This document shows, piece by piece, positions 1-10,552 of a stretch of DNA of 64,000 nt. Numbering within the stretch: position 1 is the first letter of the stretch; every line of letters starts with the position of its first letter. The notes under the pieces are model-generated. The model was given only the letters and a program-made list of their open reading frames with translations. It did not search any database and was not told the DNA's origin. Source of the DNA: an uncultured Propionibacteriaceae bacterium (GTDB lineage Bacteria > Actinomycetota > Actinomycetes > Propionibacteriales > Propionibacteriaceae); assembly GCA_937926975.1 (NCBI GenBank), contig CALBCJ010000014.1, positions 62,001-126,000 of the forward strand, read 5' to 3'. The position numbers and the translations under genes were made by a program.

Positions 1-973
1 CGTTGGCCAGTGCCCGCCGGGCGTGCCCGTCGCCAGCGAGGACCCGCTCGGGAAGCAGGTCGACCGCCGCCACCGGCCGAGGTGCCCCCGGCCAGGCGTG
101 CGCTGCCCGGATCCCCGAGAAGGCCGACCGGGCCGACCGTCCAGCATCGGCGAGCTGGTCGACGACCGGTCCCACCACGATCGGACCGGCGCCGAAGTAC
201 GGGGCCAGCTTCTCCGCCAGCCCGACCGGGTTGCCGCTCAGCCCGTCCCCGCCGGCTACCACCACCAGACGGTCGCCCTGGATGGCAAGCAGAGTGTCCA
301 GGCCGACCCGGGTGCTGGTCCGGCGCAGCGCCTCAATGGCCTCGCGCGGCTCGCTCGGAGCCGCCCCGACGATCACCGCCACCGAGCTGGGAGACTGCCA
401 GCCCAGGGTCGAGGCCCGGGAGACGAGGTTCTGGTCTGCCTCCCCGCGGACCACGGCGTCGACCACCAGAACCTCCAGGCGGGCGTCCCACGAGCCACGG
501 ACCTCGGCCGCTGTGGCGTACACCTCAGCCGCAGCGAAGGCCACCTCCCGGCTGAAGTAGACCACCGCCAGGCTGAGAGCCGTCTGGTCGGCGCGGGGCA
601 TCTGCTGAACCTGCTGCTCGACCACCTCGACGGTGGTCCGGACCAGCTCGACGGTCTGGTGCAGCGAGATCTGCCGCATCACCTCTCGAGGGGCGACCGA
701 GAACAGGTCGCCCGGGGTCACCGGCTCATCGGTCTCGTCGGCCACCCAGGCCACGAATGAGTCGATCCCCGCCCGAGCCAGGAGAGTCACCCACGACCGG
801 TGCTCGGCGTCGAGCGTGGTGAACCACGGATGGCGGGCGTCCATCTCTTGCAGCGTGGCGGTCGTCATCTCCGAGGCTCGCGCGGCCAGCTGGCCCACCA
901 GCTGGGCTCGGGCCTGGGCTGACGGCAGCAGGGTCCGCCCGCGGACCCGTTCAGCCCTGGACTGCTTCGCCAT
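1..973 (-). CDS. PucR-family transcriptional regulator (C-terminus outside window)
   Basis: On the minus strand a frame opens at ATG 973 and stays open for 324 codons to the window edge, so the C-terminal part, where PucR-type proteins carry their helix-turn-helix, is not seen. The visible part has a helical N-terminal domain (about residues 1-130) and a middle domain resembling the GGDEF-like region of this family, with the repeated form [19 protein letters not shown] hexamer TACGCT ends six bases before the ATG, which fits a leaderless mRNA. It is divergent from aceE. In mycobacteria and Streptomyces a PucR-like regulator (Rv2242, FasR) lies next to aceE and the fatty-acid synthase genes, so control of acetyl-CoA/fatty-acid supply is the likely role; that is inference from synteny. 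Confidence 0.85.
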   Translation of the reverse strand, partial: MAKQSRAERVRGRTLLPSAQARAQLVGQLAARASEMTTATLQEMDARHPWFTTLDAEHRSWVTLLARAGIDSFVAWVADETDEPVTPGDLFSVAPREVMRQISLHQTVELVRTTVEVVEQQVQQMPRADQTALSLAVVYFSREVAFAAAEVYATAAEVRGSWDARLEVLVVDAVVRGEADQNLVSRASTLGWQSPSSVAVIVGAAPSEPREAIEALRRTSTRVGLDTLLAIQGDRLVVVAGGDGLSGNPVGLAEKLAPYFGAGPIVVGPVVDQLADAGRSARSAFSGIRAAHAWPGAPRPVAAVDLLPERVLAGDGHARRALAN

Positions 974-1248
974 GGCGTCAGCGTAGGGTGTCGCGCCCTC
1001 GGGGAGACGCGAGGTCCCGCGACCCGAGCAGGGCGGCTGCGCAGGACTGCCCGACGCCGCCGGCAGGCCGCTCAGTACGGGTTGTCCATGGCAGCGCGGG
1101 CCGCTTCGACCGGCGCAGAGAGCGCTGTGCTCGCGCGGTCTGGTCGCGTGAGCACCTAATCAATTCCTCGAAGACTGTCTGCGCGGTGCCTGGCATGACA
1201 AGATGGCTCGCAACAGGCTGGCTGCGACAGCACGAAAGGGTAAACACC

Positions 1249-4005
1249 GTGATCCCACGCGACGAGGGTGGACCGATCCTCAACGGGCTTCCGACGAACC
1301 TTCCCGACACCGACCCGGAGGAGACCGGGGAGTGGCTGGAGTCGCTGGACAGCCTCATCGACGCGCAGGGCCGCAACCGCGCCCGCTACCTGATGCTGAG
1401 ACTGCTGGACCGCGCCCGCGAGAAGCAGATCGGTGTCCCGTCGCTGACCGCGACAGACTTCGTCAACACCATCCCCAAGGCCATCGAGCCGGAGTACCCC
1501 GGTGATGTCCAGACTGAGCGCAACTTCCGGCGCCTGCTGCGCTGGAACGCAGCGATGACGGTGCACCGGGCCCAGCGTCCCGGGGTCGGCGTCGGCGGGC
1601 ACATCTCCACGTACGCCTCGTCCGCGACCCTGTACGAGGTCGGCTTCAACCACTTCTTCCGCGGTCAGGACCACCCGGGCGGGGGAGACCAGGTCTTCTT
1701 CCAGGGGCACGCCTCACCCGGCATGTACGCCCGGGCCTTCCTCGAGGGCCGGCTCACCCCTGACCAGCTGGACGGCTTCCGGCAGGAGCACAGCCACTAC
1801 GTCGACGGGCGGCTGCTGGGGCTCCCCTCGTACCCGCACCCGCGGCAGATGCCAAGCTTCTGGCAGTTCCCCACCGTCTCGATGGGGATCGGGCCGATGA
1901 ACGCGATCTACCAGGCGTCGTTCAACCGGTACCTTCACCACCGCGGTCTCAAGGACACCTCGGACCAGCACGTCTGGGCCTTCCTGGGCGACGGCGAGAT
2001 GGACGAGCCGGAGTCGCGGGGCTTCCTGCAGTGGGCCACGATGGAGGAGCTGGACAACCTCACCTTCGTGATCAACTGCAACCTGCAGCGCCTCGACGGA
2101 CCGGTCCGTGGCAACGGGAAGATCATCCAGGAGCTGGAGGCCTTCTTCCGTGGCGCCGGGTGGAACGTGATCAAGGTGATCTGGGGCTCCGGCTGGGACC
2201 CGCTGCTGGCGGCCGACCACGACGGGGCCCTGGTGAATGTGATGAACACCACCACCGACGGCGACTACCAGACCTTCAAGGCCAACAACGGCGGCTACGT
2301 CCGCGAGCACTTCTTCGGCCGCGACCCCCGCACCCTGGAGATGGTGAAGGACTGGTCCGACGACCAGATCTGGGCCCTGACCCGTGGTGGCCACGACTAC
2401 CGGAAGGTGTACGCGGCGTACAAGGCGGCTACCACCTTTACCGGTGCCCCGACGGTGATTCTGGCCCACACCATCAAGGGCTACTTCCTGGGCACGCACT
2501 TCGCGGGCCGCAACGCGACCCACCAGATGAAGAAGATGGCCCTGGACGACCTGAAGTCGTTCCGCGACCGGCTGGAGATCCCGATCAGCGACGCGGTGCT
2601 GGAGGAGAACCCGTACCAGCCGCCGTACTACCACCCGGGCCCTGACGACCCGCGGATCCAGTACATGCAGCAGCGGCGTCGCGAGCTGGGTGGCTACCTC
2701 CCGGAGCGCCGGGACCGGCCCAAGCAGCTCACCCTGCCGTCGGCGAAGGCCTACCAGGGCGTCAAGAAGGGCTCGGGCAACCAGCCGATCGCCACCACCA
2801 TGGCCTTCGTCAGGCTGCTCAAGGACCTGCTGCGCGAGAAGGGCTTCGGCGAGCACCTGGTGCCGATCGTGCCCGACGAGGCCCGGACCTTCGGGATGGA
2901 CTCGTTCTTCCCGACCCTGAAGATCTACAACCCGCACGGGCAGAACTACACCCCGGTCGACAACGAGCTGATGCTGGCCTACCGGGAGTCGAGCGCCGGG
3001 CAGATCTACCACACCGGGATCAACGAGGCCGGCTCCGTCGCGGCCTTCACCGCCGCCGGGACCGCGTACGCGACCCAGGGGGTGCCGATGGTGCCGGTGT
3101 ACATCTTCTACTCGATGTTCGGCTTCCAGCGGACCGCCGACTTCATCTGGGCGGCGGCCGACCAGATGGCCCGAGGCTTCCTGATCGGCGCCACCGCCGG
3201 CAAGACCACCCTGACCGGGGAGGGCACCCAGCACATGGACGGCCACTCGCCGCTGCTGGCTCTGACCAACCCGGCCGTGAAGGCGTACGACTGCGCCTAC
3301 GCGTACGAGATCGCGCACGTGGTTGAGTACGGGCTGGAGCGGATGTACGGCGCTGACCCGCACGACGACATCTTCTACCTGACCGTCTACAACGAGCCGG
3401 TGCCGCAGCCGGCCGAGCCCGACGGGGTTGATGTGGAGGGGATCCGCAAGGGGATGTACCTGCTGGCGGAGGGCTCCACCGAGGGCCTGGCGGCGGACGC
3501 GCCGCGGGTTCAGCTGCTCGGCTCGGGAGTCCTGCTGGCCTCGGCCCTGGAGGCGCAGCGGCTGCTGAAGGATGAGTACGGGGTCGTCGCTGACGTCTGG
3601 AGCGTCACCAGCTGGAACGAGCTGGGCCGCGAGGCGATTGCCTGCGGCAGGGCCAACTTCGACGACGGTGGGGACCGGGTGCCGTACCTGACCCAGCAGC
3701 TGCAGGGCCGCCAGGGTCCGGTGGTCGCAGTCTCGGACTACGTCACCGAGGTGCAGAACCAGCTGGCCCCGTACGTGCCGGGTGACTTCTTCGCTCTGGG
3801 CGCAGACGGCTTTGGCTTCTCCGACACCCGCTCGGCAGCCCGGCGCTACCTTCGGGTCGACGGACCGTCGATGGCGGTGGCGGCGCTGCGGCTGCTCGGC
3901 CGCCGGGGCGAGGTCCCGGCTGAGCGTGCCCAGGAGGCGTACGTCCGGTGGCAGATCGACAACCCCGCTGCCGGCACCTCCGGCGCCGTGGGTGGGGACG
4001 CCTGA
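1249..4005 (+). CDS. aceE: Pyruvate dehydrogenase E1 component, homodimeric
   Basis: Decarboxylates pyruvate and passes the acetyl group to the lipoyl domain of E2. I chose GTG 1249 because GAAAGGG lies eight bases upstream and the protein then starts just before the conserved [11 protein letters not shown] region; an open frame reaches back to 988 but its first 87 codons are not E1-like. The product is 918 residues, normal for AceE. The thiamine-diphosphate motif is visible as [10 protein letters not shown] starting near residue 247 and ending in NCN near 276. The N-terminal block [20 protein letters not shown] is typical of actinobacterial AceE. No E2 or E3 genes are adjacent, as usual in actinobacteria. 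A DUF3052 gene follows after 18 bases and is probably cotranscribed. Confidence 0.97.
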   Translation: MIPRDEGGPILNGLPTNLPDTDPEETGEWLESLDSLIDAQGRNRARYLMLRLLDRAREKQIGVPSLTATDFVNTIPKAIEPEYPGDVQTERNFRRLLRWNAAMTVHRAQRPGVGVGGHISTYASSATLYEVGFNHFFRGQDHPGGGDQVFFQGHASPGMYARAFLEGRLTPDQLDGFRQEHSHYVDGRLLGLPSYPHPRQMPSFWQFPTVSMGIGPMNAIYQASFNRYLHHRGLKDTSDQHVWAFLGDGEMDEPESRGFLQWATMEELDNLTFVINCNLQRLDGPVRGNGKIIQELEAFFRGAGWNVIKVIWGSGWDPLLAADHDGALVNVMNTTTDGDYQTFKANNGGYVREHFFGRDPRTLEMVKDWSDDQIWALTRGGHDYRKVYAAYKAATTFTGAPTVILAHTIKGYFLGTHFAGRNATHQMKKMALDDLKSFRDRLEIPISDAVLEENPYQPPYYHPGPDDPRIQYMQQRRRELGGYLPERRDRPKQLTLPSAKAYQGVKKGSGNQPIATTMAFVRLLKDLLREKGFGEHLVPIVPDEARTFGMDSFFPTLKIYNPHGQNYTPVDNELMLAYRESSAGQIYHTGINEAGSVAAFTAAGTAYATQGVPMVPVYIFYSMFGFQRTADFIWAAADQMARGFLIGATAGKTTLTGEGTQHMDGHSPLLALTNPAVKAYDCAYAYEIAHVVEYGLERMYGADPHDDIFYLTVYNEPVPQPAEPDGVDVEGIRKGMYLLAEGSTEGLAADAPRVQLLGSGVLLASALEAQRLLKDEYGVVADVWSVTSWNELGREAIACGRANFDDGGDRVPYLTQQLQGRQGPVVAVSDYVTEVQNQLAPYVPGDFFALGADGFGFSDTRSAARRYLRVDGPSMAVAALRLLGRRGEVPAERAQEAYVRWQIDNPAAGTSGAVGGDA

Positions 4006-4023
4006 GGCAAGGGAGCGGCGAGT

Positions 4024-4431
4024 ATGGCCACGGAGGGTTCAGGCTCGTACCCGTTCGGGCTGCGGCCGGGCCAGCTGGTCCAGGAGCTGGGCTGGGACAG
4101 TGACGTCGATGAGGACCTGCGGAACTCGGTCATGGACGCGATCGATGCGGATATGGTCGAGGAGTCCGACGAGGCCGTGGACGCGGTCCTGGTCTGGTGG
4201 CGGGCTGAGGACGGAGATGTCGTGGACGCCTTGGTGGACGCGCTGACCGACCTCGCGTCCGACGGGGTGGTCTGGCTGCTGACGCCCAAGGTCGGCCGGC
4301 CCGGCCACATCCGGCAGGCCGACATCGCCGAGGGTGCTGCCACGGCTGGTCTGGTGCTGACCTCGACGCTCAACGTCTCCAAGGACTGGGCTGCCGAGAA
4401 GATGGTCCGCACCAGGGGGCAGCGCCGCTAG
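4024..4431 (+). CDS. DUF3052 family protein
   Basis: A 135-residue acidic protein of unknown function. The sequence matches the DUF3052 pattern known from actinobacteria, where it is the regular neighbour of aceE (Rv2239c in M. tuberculosis). Features seen: LRPGQLVQELGWDSDVDEDL near the N-terminus, an acidic centre (EESDEAVDAVLVWWR) and a C-terminal STLNVSKDWAAEKMV segment. No membrane segment or signal peptide. The ATG follows GGGAGCGG by six bases. Conserved linkage suggests a role connected with pyruvate dehydrogenase or its regulation, but no reaction can be assigned. Confidence 0.88.
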   Translation: MATEGSGSYPFGLRPGQLVQELGWDSDVDEDLRNSVMDAIDADMVEESDEAVDAVLVWWRAEDGDVVDALVDALTDLASDGVVWLLTPKVGRPGHIRQADIAEGAATAGLVLTSTLNVSKDWAAEKMVRTRGQRR

Positions 4432-4522
4432 AGGTCCTGAAGCAGCGTGGTCCTGGAGCCCGCGGTCGGTGGCGCTGGTTCGCGCCGTGCGGCCGCGGGC
4501 TGCCACAATGGGGCCCGCGAGC

Positions 4523-4596
4523 GGGCGCATAGCTCAGCCGGTCAGAGCACTTCCCTTACAAGGAAGGGGTCGGGGGTTCAAGTCCCTCTGCGCCCA
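4523..4596 (+). tRNA. tRNA-Val (anticodon UAC)
   Basis: A 74-base cloverleaf. The 7-bp acceptor stem pairs GGGCGCA with TGCGCCC, the D arm is GCTC/GAGC, the anticodon stem is CTTCC/GGAAG with loop CTTACAA (anticodon TAC), the variable loop is five bases, and the T arm carries TTCAAGT. The discriminator is A and only CC of the CCA end is encoded. CACAAT at 4504-4509 is a plausible -10 element. Confidence 0.97.
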
Positions 4597-4709
4597 CCGG
4601 GGTCACGGGGGTCCCTCAGGCGGCAGACGGTCATGGCCGAAGGGACCCAGAACAAGGCCCGTGCCGACGAGGTCGCTGTCGTGGACCGTGATCGGTAGAG
4701 TTCCTGCTC

Positions 4710-5825
4710 GTGGCACAAGCAGACGACATCCTCGCCGAGATCGGCGCCCTCGACCGTACTCTCCGCTCGGTCGAGACGGTCGTTGACCTGCCCCGCCGCC
4801 GGCGCGAGATCGCGGACCTGGAGCAGGAGGCCTCGGCGCCTGATCTGTGGAGCGACCAGGAGAACGCCCAGCGGGTGACCTCCCGGCTGTCGCGGGCGCA
4901 GGCCGAGGTGGAGCGAGTCGAGGGGCTGCGCTCGCGGGTGGACGACCTGGCGGTGATGGTCGAGCTGGCCCAGGAGGAGGACGACCAGAGCACCTTCGAC
5001 GAGGTACGCCGGGACCTCGGCAGGCTGACCGCCGAGATCCAGGCCCTGGAGGTCCGCACCCTGCTGTCCGGAGAGTACGACGAGCGCGACGCGCTGGTGA
5101 CGATCCGCTCGGAGGCCGGCGGGGTGGACGCCGCCGACTTCGCCGAGATGCTGATGCGGATGTACCTGCGCTGGGCGGACCGGCACGGGTACCCGGTGGA
5201 GGTGTACGACACCTCGTACGCCGAGGAGGCCGGGATCAAGTCGGCAACCTTCACGGTGAAGGCGCCCTTCGCGTACGGGACGCTGTCGGTCGAGCAGGGC
5301 ACCCACCGGCTGGTGCGGATCTCCCCCTTCGACAACCAGGGGCGTCGGCAGACCTCCTTCGCCGGAGTCGAGGTGCTCCCGGTCACTGAGGAGACCGACC
5401 ACATTGATATCCCGGAGGCCGACATCCGGGTTGACGTCTTTCGCTCGTCCGGGCCGGGTGGGCAGTCAGTCAACACGACCGACTCCGCGGTCCGGATCAC
5501 CCACCTGCCGACCGGTCTGGTGGTGAGCTGCCAGAACGAGAAGTCGCAGATCCAGAACAAGGCTGCTGCGCTGCGGGTGCTTCAGGCCCGGCTGCTGGAG
5601 CGGGCCCGCGCCGAGCGGGAGGCTGCTCTGAACGAGCTCAAGGGCGACGGCGGCAACTCCTGGGGCTCTCAGATGCGGTCGTACGTGCTGCACCCGTACC
5701 AGATGGTGAAGGACCTGCGGACCGAGCACGAGGTCGGCAACCCGGACGCGGTCTTCGACGGCGACCTCGACGGCTTCATCGACGCTGGGATCCGGTGGCG
5801 GCGGACCAGCCAGGACGCCGGCTGA
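4710..5825 (+). CDS. prfB: Peptide chain release factor 2
   Basis: Recognises UGA and UAA stop codons and triggers peptide release. 371 residues, full length. The stop-codon tripeptide SPF is at residues 205-207 and the catalytic GGQ at 250-252 within [16 protein letters not shown]. The reading frame is continuous: the programmed +1 frameshift of many prfB genes is absent. The GTG start has TAGAGT (4696-4701) ending eight bases upstream and no Shine-Dalgarno sequence, suggesting a leaderless transcript. It precedes ftsE, the usual order in actinobacteria. Confidence 0.97.
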   Translation: MAQADDILAEIGALDRTLRSVETVVDLPRRRREIADLEQEASAPDLWSDQENAQRVTSRLSRAQAEVERVEGLRSRVDDLAVMVELAQEEDDQSTFDEVRRDLGRLTAEIQALEVRTLLSGEYDERDALVTIRSEAGGVDAADFAEMLMRMYLRWADRHGYPVEVYDTSYAEEAGIKSATFTVKAPFAYGTLSVEQGTHRLVRISPFDNQGRRQTSFAGVEVLPVTEETDHIDIPEADIRVDVFRSSGPGGQSVNTTDSAVRITHLPTGLVVSCQNEKSQIQNKAAALRVLQARLLERARAEREAALNELKGDGGNSWGSQMRSYVLHPYQMVKDLRTEHEVGNPDAVFDGDLDGFIDAGIRWRRTSQDAG

Positions 5826-5887
5826 GCCCGGTGGGGGTCACGACCCGCCCGGGCGCGCCGGTGCGACGTCTGGAAGGCAGGCTCACC

Positions 5888-5893
5888 TAGACT
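5888..5893 (+). promoter_or_regulatory. Candidate -10 element of the ftsE operon
   Basis: TAGACT, 66 bases before the ftsE start, in the 134-base gap after prfB. The expected -35 position (5865-5870) reads GACGTC, so only the -10 match is convincing. It predicts a leader of about 60 bases, unlike the leaderless neighbours. Confidence 0.45.
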
Positions 5894-5959
5894 CGTGCTG
5901 GCCGGCCTGAGAACTCTCAGAAGCCTTCCCTGTTCCCAACCCCGGCCCAAGGTGATCAC

Positions 5960-6646
5960 GTGATCAGATTCGAGGACGTCTCCAAGGTGTACGACGGGCA
6001 GAAGCGCGCTGCCCTGAAGGACGTGAGCATCGACATCGACAAGGGAGAGTTCGTCTTCCTGGTGGGTACCTCGGGCTCGGGGAAGTCGACTCTGCTGCGA
6101 CTCATCCTGCGGGAGTACCGCACGACCAAGGGGAGGGTGTACGTCGCCGGCCGGGACCTGACCCGGATCCCAGGCTGGAAGATCCCCGGCCTGCGTCGCC
6201 AGATCGGGACCGTCTTCCAGGACTTCCGCCTGCTGCCGGGCAAGACCGTGAGTGAGAACGTCGCCTTCGCGCTGCAGGTGATCGGCAAGCCAGGCTCAGT
6301 GATCCGCCGGGTGGTTCCGGAGACTCTGGAGCTGGTGGGCCTCGGGGGCAAGGGAGACCGGCTGCCTGAGGAGCTCTCCGGCGGCGAGCAGCAGCGGGTG
6401 GCGATCGCCCGGGCCTTCGTCAACCGGCCCAAGATCCTGATCGCCGACGAGCCCACAGGAAACCTGGACCCCGCCACGAGTGTCGGGATCATGAAGCTGC
6501 TCGACCGGATCAACCGGGCCGACACCACCGTGGTGATGGCTACTCACGACTCTGCCATCGTGGACCAGATGCGCAAGAGGGTCATCGAGCTCGAAGCAGG
6601 CCAGGTCGTCCGGGACCAGGCCAAGGGCATCTACGGGGTGCAGTGA
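5960..6646 (+). CDS. ftsE: Cell division ATP-binding protein FtsE
   Basis: ATPase subunit of the FtsEX complex, which acts at the septum to switch peptidoglycan hydrolases on. 228 residues. Walker [10 protein letters not shown] at 36-44, the signature LSGGEQQR from about 139, and Walker B ILIADEP from about 158 are intact. Start is GTG 5960. The stop overlaps the ftsX start (TGATG), so the two subunits are translationally coupled. Confidence 0.97.
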   Translation: MIRFEDVSKVYDGQKRAALKDVSIDIDKGEFVFLVGTSGSGKSTLLRLILREYRTTKGRVYVAGRDLTRIPGWKIPGLRRQIGTVFQDFRLLPGKTVSENVAFALQVIGKPGSVIRRVVPETLELVGLGGKGDRLPEELSGGEQQRVAIARAFVNRPKILIADEPTGNLDPATSVGIMKLLDRINRADTTVVMATHDSAIVDQMRKRVIELEAGQVVRDQAKGIYGVQ

Positions 6647-7548
6647 TGCGACACACGTTCTCAGAAGCCTGGAGCGGCGTCCGCCGCAATGCGACCATGA
6701 CCTTGGCGGTCATCGTGACGATGTGGGTCTCACTGTCGCTGTTCGGGTCGGGCCTGCTGGCTGCCCAGCAGGTCGAGCTGATGAAGGACCGCTGGTACGA
6801 CAAGATCGAGATCTCGGTGTTCCTGTGCGTCAAGGACGTGAAGGGTGACAACTGCGACCCCGGCCAGGACGCCACGCAGGCCCAGAAGGAGACCATCCGG
6901 CAGGTCATCGAGTCCAACCCGGAGACCGCGCAGATCTTCTACGAGAGCAAGGAGGAGGCCTTCGAGGAGTTCAAGAAGGCCTACGCCGACTCGCCGATCC
7001 AGGACACCCTGACCGTCGACCAGATGCAGGACTCGTTCCGGGTGAAACTCAAGAACCCGAACAACTACCAGGGCCTGGTCAGCGAGGTTCAGACCCTCAA
7101 GGGAGTTCAGACGGTCCAGGACCTCCACACCTACCTGGACCCGATCTTCGCCTGGCTGAACGCCCTGCGCTGGGGGACGATCGGGATGAGCGCGCTGCTG
7201 CTGCTGGCGGCCGCGCTGCAGATTGGCAACACCATCCGGATGGCGGCGTTCGCCCGCCGGCGGGAGCTGGGGATTATGCGGCTGGTGGGTGCCGGCAACT
7301 GGTACATCATGCTGCCGTTCCTGCTGGAGTCGCTCTTCGCGGCGATTGTCGGGGCCCTGCTGGCCGGCGTCACGCTGGCTGCGGGCGTGTACTTCGTGAT
7401 CATGCGGAACGCTCAAGTGTCACTTAAGGCTTTACAGTGGATCGGCTGGTCCCACACGGGGATTGCCATGGCTGGGGTTGCGGTCGTGGCGGTCCTGCTG
7501 TCCATGATTCCTACGTTGATCGCGACCCGCAGGTACCTGAGGGTCTGA
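6646..7548 (+). CDS. ftsX: Cell division permease FtsX
   Basis: Membrane partner of FtsE. 300 residues with one N-terminal membrane helix (about 18-40), an extracellular domain (about 45-165) and three C-terminal helices, the normal FtsX topology. Extracellular Cys residues (FLCVKDVKGDNCDP) may form a disulfide, as in mycobacterial FtsX; that is inference. The extracellular domain is expected to contact the M23 protein encoded 13 bases downstream. A GTG three bases earlier would also be in frame, but the ATG gives the usual four-base overlap with ftsE. Confidence 0.96.
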   Translation: MRHTFSEAWSGVRRNATMTLAVIVTMWVSLSLFGSGLLAAQQVELMKDRWYDKIEISVFLCVKDVKGDNCDPGQDATQAQKETIRQVIESNPETAQIFYESKEEAFEEFKKAYADSPIQDTLTVDQMQDSFRVKLKNPNNYQGLVSEVQTLKGVQTVQDLHTYLDPIFAWLNALRWGTIGMSALLLLAAALQIGNTIRMAAFARRRELGIMRLVGAGNWYIMLPFLLESLFAAIVGALLAGVTLAAGVYFVIMRNAQVSLKALQWIGWSHTGIAMAGVAVVAVLLSMIPTLIATRRYLRV

Positions 7549-7561
7549 CAGGAGGGAAAGC

Positions 7562-8998
7562 ATGCGGCGCTCGAGCGTGAAGACCGGAGCTCGCCTGGCG
7601 GCGGCTGGGGTATCCGTGGCGCTGGCCCTCGGGTGGGCGGCCCCGGCCCGGGCCGACGACTGGTCCGATGAGCGGGACCGGCAGCGGGCGGCGGCCGCGG
7701 CCGCGCAGTCCGACGTGCTGACCCTCCAGGGGCAGCGCAGCCAGGTCCAGGGGGCTGTGTCGACGATGACCAGCCAGGTGCACGAGTCGTCGGCTGCTCT
7801 CGACGCAGCCGTCAGCAAGCTGGCCGCTTCTCGTACCGCCCTGACCCAGGCTCAGTCGCAGCTCGCGGTGGCGCAGCAGCAGGTGCTGGCAGCCGAGCGC
7901 AAGGACGCTGAGACCGAGGCCCGCCTGGTGCAGAGCCAGGCTCAGCTGGCCATGGTGAAGCAGCAGGTGGCTGAGAACCAGGTCTCGCTGGACAAGGAGC
8001 AGGCGAAGGTTGGTCAGATGGCCCGCCAGCAGTACCAGCAGAACACCTCCATGATGGGCCTGGCCACCCTGCTCACCCCCCGCACCACGGTCGACATGAG
8101 CAACCGGGTGCAGTGGGCCACGACGATGTTCGACACCACGTCGGCCCAGGTGACCCGCCTGGAAGACCGTCAGGCGAAGCTGGCTGAGACCAAGAACACC
8201 CAGGCCGTCATTGAGGCCCGGGCGGCCGCCGACCGCAAGCAGGCTGCCGCGAACCTGTCCGCTACGCAGAAGGCTCGGGCAGCGGCCCAGGCGGCCGAGG
8301 CCGCGGTGCAGAAGGCGGTCGCGGCCAACGCTGCAGCCGAGGCGGCAGCTCAGCAGGCACTGGACGCCGACAAGGCAGTTCTGGCGGCTAAGGAGGGCGA
8401 GCTGGCGGCGGTGAACCAGCGGATCGCCAAGCGGTTCGCCGACCAGAAGGCCGCCGAGTCCGCCGCTGCCAACGCTGAGCAGCAGCGGCTGAAGGCTCAG
8501 CAGGCCGCAGCTGCAGCCGCGGCGGCGGCGAAGCGTCGGGGGAGCCAGGCCCAGGCCCCGGCCCCCGCGCCGGCTGCGGCAGCCCCGGCTCCGGTCTCGT
8601 CCAAGGGTGATCTGGTGCGCCCGGTCAGTGGTCCGCTGACTTCCCCGTTCGGGATGCGTCTGCACCCGGTGCTCAAGGTCTGGAAGCTGCACGACGGGAC
8701 CGACTTCGGCGCTGGGTGCGGGACCCCTATCCGGTCGGTCGCGGCCGGAGTGGTCACCGAGGCCTACTACAACGGCGGGTACGGCAACCGGATCTTCGTC
8801 GACCACGGCAACATCGGCGGTCGGCACCTGACCACCTCGTACAACCACCTGTCGAGCTACGCCGCGCGTCCGGGCCAGCGGGTCGCCGCCGGTCAGGTGG
8901 TCGGCTACGTCGGCTCCACCGGGTACTCGACTGGCTGCCACCTGCACTTCATGACGTGGGTGAACGGGTCGCTGGTGAACCCGATGTCGGTGCTGTGA
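7562..8998 (+). CDS. Secreted coiled-coil M23 peptidase (EnvC-like)
   Basis: 478 residues: signal peptide (about 1-31, ending in PARA), a long Ala/Gln/Lys-rich coiled coil (about 33-320), a Pro/Ala linker, then a C-terminal M23 (LytM) domain from about 350. The zinc ligands look complete: HDGTD with H377 and D381, and HLHF with H460 and H462, so it should be an active peptidoglycan endopeptidase rather than only an activator. GGAGGG precedes the ATG. Position directly after ftsEX indicates that it is the hydrolase controlled by that complex, as EnvC is in E. coli and PcsB in streptococci. Mycobacteria use the unrelated NlpC/P60 enzyme RipC for this. Confidence 0.93.
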   Translation: MRRSSVKTGARLAAAGVSVALALGWAAPARADDWSDERDRQRAAAAAAQSDVLTLQGQRSQVQGAVSTMTSQVHESSAALDAAVSKLAASRTALTQAQSQLAVAQQQVLAAERKDAETEARLVQSQAQLAMVKQQVAENQVSLDKEQAKVGQMARQQYQQNTSMMGLATLLTPRTTVDMSNRVQWATTMFDTTSAQVTRLEDRQAKLAETKNTQAVIEARAAADRKQAAANLSATQKARAAAQAAEAAVQKAVAANAAAEAAAQQALDADKAVLAAKEGELAAVNQRIAKRFADQKAAESAAANAEQQRLKAQQAAAAAAAAAKRRGSQAQAPAPAPAAAAPAPVSSKGDLVRPVSGPLTSPFGMRLHPVLKVWKLHDGTDFGAGCGTPIRSVAAGVVTEAYYNGGYGNRIFVDHGNIGGRHLTTSYNHLSSYAARPGQRVAAGQVVGYVGSTGYSTGCHLHFMTWVNGSLVNPMSVL

Positions 8999-9000
8999 GG

Positions 9001-9480
9001 TCAGGCGCGGCGCCGGGTCCGTACGTGGTGCGACAAGGCTCGCTGAGCCTCCCGGTTCGCCTCGCGCTCCGCGATCGCGGCCCGCTTGTCCCAGTCCCGC
9101 TTGCCAGTGGCCACAGCGATCTCGACCTTGGCGTAGCCGTCGAGGAAGTAGATCGCGAGCGGGACGATCGTGCGGCCTGATGCCGCCACCTCCCGCTCCA
9201 GCTTGTCGATCTGACGCCGGTGCAGCAGGAGCTTGCGGTTGCGTCGCGGCTGGTGGTTCTCGGTGCTGTGGGAGTACTCCGGGATGTGGGCGTTGCGGAG
9301 CCAGACCTCACCGTTGTCGACGGTGGCGAAGGCATCGGAGAGCGAGGCCCGACCGGCCCGCAGCGACTTCACCTCGGTGCCGGTCAGCACCAGACCAGCC
9401 TCCAGGCTGTCGTGCAGGTGGTAGTCGTGGCGCGCTTTTCGGTTCTGCGCCACGAGGACGCGGCCCTTCGGTCTGGGCAC
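9001..9480 (-). CDS. smpB: SsrA-binding protein SmpB
   Basis: Binds tmRNA and takes it to stalled ribosomes. 159 residues, family length. Recognisable parts: [17 protein letters not shown], the core [19 protein letters not shown], and the C-terminal basic tail. GTG 9480 was chosen because AGGAG lies eight bases upstream; the frame remains open much further but without similarity. TATCGT on the minus strand (9509-9514) is a plausible -10. It is convergent with the M23 gene (two bases between the stops), and its partner ssrA lies 700 bases away. Confidence 0.97.
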   Translation of the reverse strand: MPRPKGRVLVAQNRKARHDYHLHDSLEAGLVLTGTEVKSLRAGRASLSDAFATVDNGEVWLRNAHIPEYSHSTENHQPRRNRKLLLHRRQIDKLEREVAASGRTIVPLAIYFLDGYAKVEIAVATGKRDWDKRAAIAEREANREAQRALSHHVRTRRRA

Positions 9481-9612
9481 TGTGGTCTCCTCTCGGCATG
9501 AGCACTTCACGATAGCGGGAGCAGTGGGGGCTGGGCATGCAGGTTCCAGGAGCAGGGGAGGGCCAGGGTTGAGCCTGATCCACGCTGGGCTCGAGGCTGC
9601 CAGGCTGGCGCC

Positions 9613-10164
9613 ATGACGACCCCCCCAGCCGAGCACCCCACCTTGGGCCTGCCCGTGACCGAGGCCGAGCGTCAGGAGGCTGGCCGTCGGCTCCGGTGGG
9701 CGTACGACAGCGGGCGGCTGAGTCCGCAGGACTTCGACCGGCGCTCGGGGATTGTCGCGCTGGCCACCACGCGACGGGACCTGAACACAGCTTTTCTGGG
9801 GCTGGTCCAGGTGGCTCAGCCGCGGCTCCGCCCACAGTCCCTGGGTGGGGTCCTGACCGCCCACCTGGCGGCCTTCTTCTGCTTCCTGCTGGGGCCGCTC
9901 ATCGTCTTCTTCGCTGCCACTGGGGCCGACACCCGGCGCGAGGCTGCCAAGGCCTTCAACCTATCCTTCCTGGTGACCGTCGCCGGCGTCGTGGTGACCC
10001 TGCTGACGATCGTGACCGGTGGTGCAGCCGCCGTGCTGTTCCCGGTCCTTGGCGGCTACTGGTCTCTGTCGGTACTGGTGATGCTGGTCCAGGCCCTGCA
10101 AGGGATCGACTGGAACCACCCGCTGAAGCGGTGGCTGCCGTGGGAGCTGCTGCGGGAGCGCTAG
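9613..10164 (+). CDS. DUF1707-type N-terminal domain membrane protein
   Basis: 183 residues. The N-terminal 60 resemble DUF1707 (pattern [29 protein letters not shown]), a short SHOCT-like module common in actinobacterial membrane proteins. The rest has about three hydrophobic segments (85-105, 118-140, 143-163), resembling small DUF4870-type proteins. Function unknown. It sits alone between divergent smpB and ssrA; its stop codon lies inside TAGACT, the likely -10 of ssrA. Confidence 0.82.
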   Translation: MTTPPAEHPTLGLPVTEAERQEAGRRLRWAYDSGRLSPQDFDRRSGIVALATTRRDLNTAFLGLVQVAQPRLRPQSLGGVLTAHLAAFFCFLLGPLIVFFAATGADTRREAAKAFNLSFLVTVAGVVVTLLTIVTGGAAAVLFPVLGGYWSLSVLVMLVQALQGIDWNHPLKRWLPWELLRER

Positions 10165-10186
10165 ACTGGTCGAGCACATCTGAACA

Positions 10187-10552
10187 GGGGGTGACTGGTT
10201 TCGACTCGGGACGGTAGTCCCAGGAGAAGCGGGCCGAGGAGCCAAGGTCATCTCGTTAACGATCCTTGGAACCCAATAAGTGCCGACAACACGCGCACTG
10301 ACTTCGCTCTCGCTGCCTGAGCAGTGACCGAAGGGTCAGCCCGGACTCGCCTTCGGTCCGGATCCTGGCCTCATCAAGAAGGCTTGCCGCGACGACCGTG
10401 CCCTAGGGGCGTCACGGGACACATCTAGGGCTGGGCTTGTTCACCACGTGCCGGAACGAGGGTGAGAGCCGAGCAGAACACCACCACCGGCTGCGCCCGG
10501 AGAAGTCCTGGTTCGCCGCTCAAGGACGCGGGTTCAATTCCCGCCACCTCCA
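10187..10552 (+). ncRNA. ssrA: Transfer-messenger RNA (tmRNA)
   Basis: Rescues stalled ribosomes and adds a degradation tag. The 5' end GGGGGTGACTGG and 3' end pair as an acceptor stem (GGGGGTG with CACCTCC), and a T arm with TTCAATT is just before the 3' end. The tag frame is 10282-10320 and reads ADNTRTDFALAA then TGA; the ALAA end is the ClpP degradation signal. The discriminator A is at 10552 and CC follows, with the last A of CCA not encoded. TAGACT at 10162-10167 is a likely -10. The tag supports a propionibacterial origin. Confidence 0.97.

Noticed and set aside
3..760. Three overlapping plus-strand open frames
   Set aside because: Composition is repetitive (Pro/Arg/Ala) and they are shadows of the PucR-type gene, whose minus-strand frame matches a known family.
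1714..3363. 549-codon minus-strand frame opposite aceE
   Set aside because: An antisense frame caused by G/C at third positions; no family features, Val/Gly/Leu-rich, and aceE is unequivocal.
4447..4698. Short frames over the tRNA-Val gene
   Set aside because: They translate tRNA sequence (the familiar SSAGQSTSLTRKG type artefact).
4710..4800. Programmed +1 frameshift in prfB
   Set aside because: The reading frame is continuous, and no internal UGA is present near codon 25.
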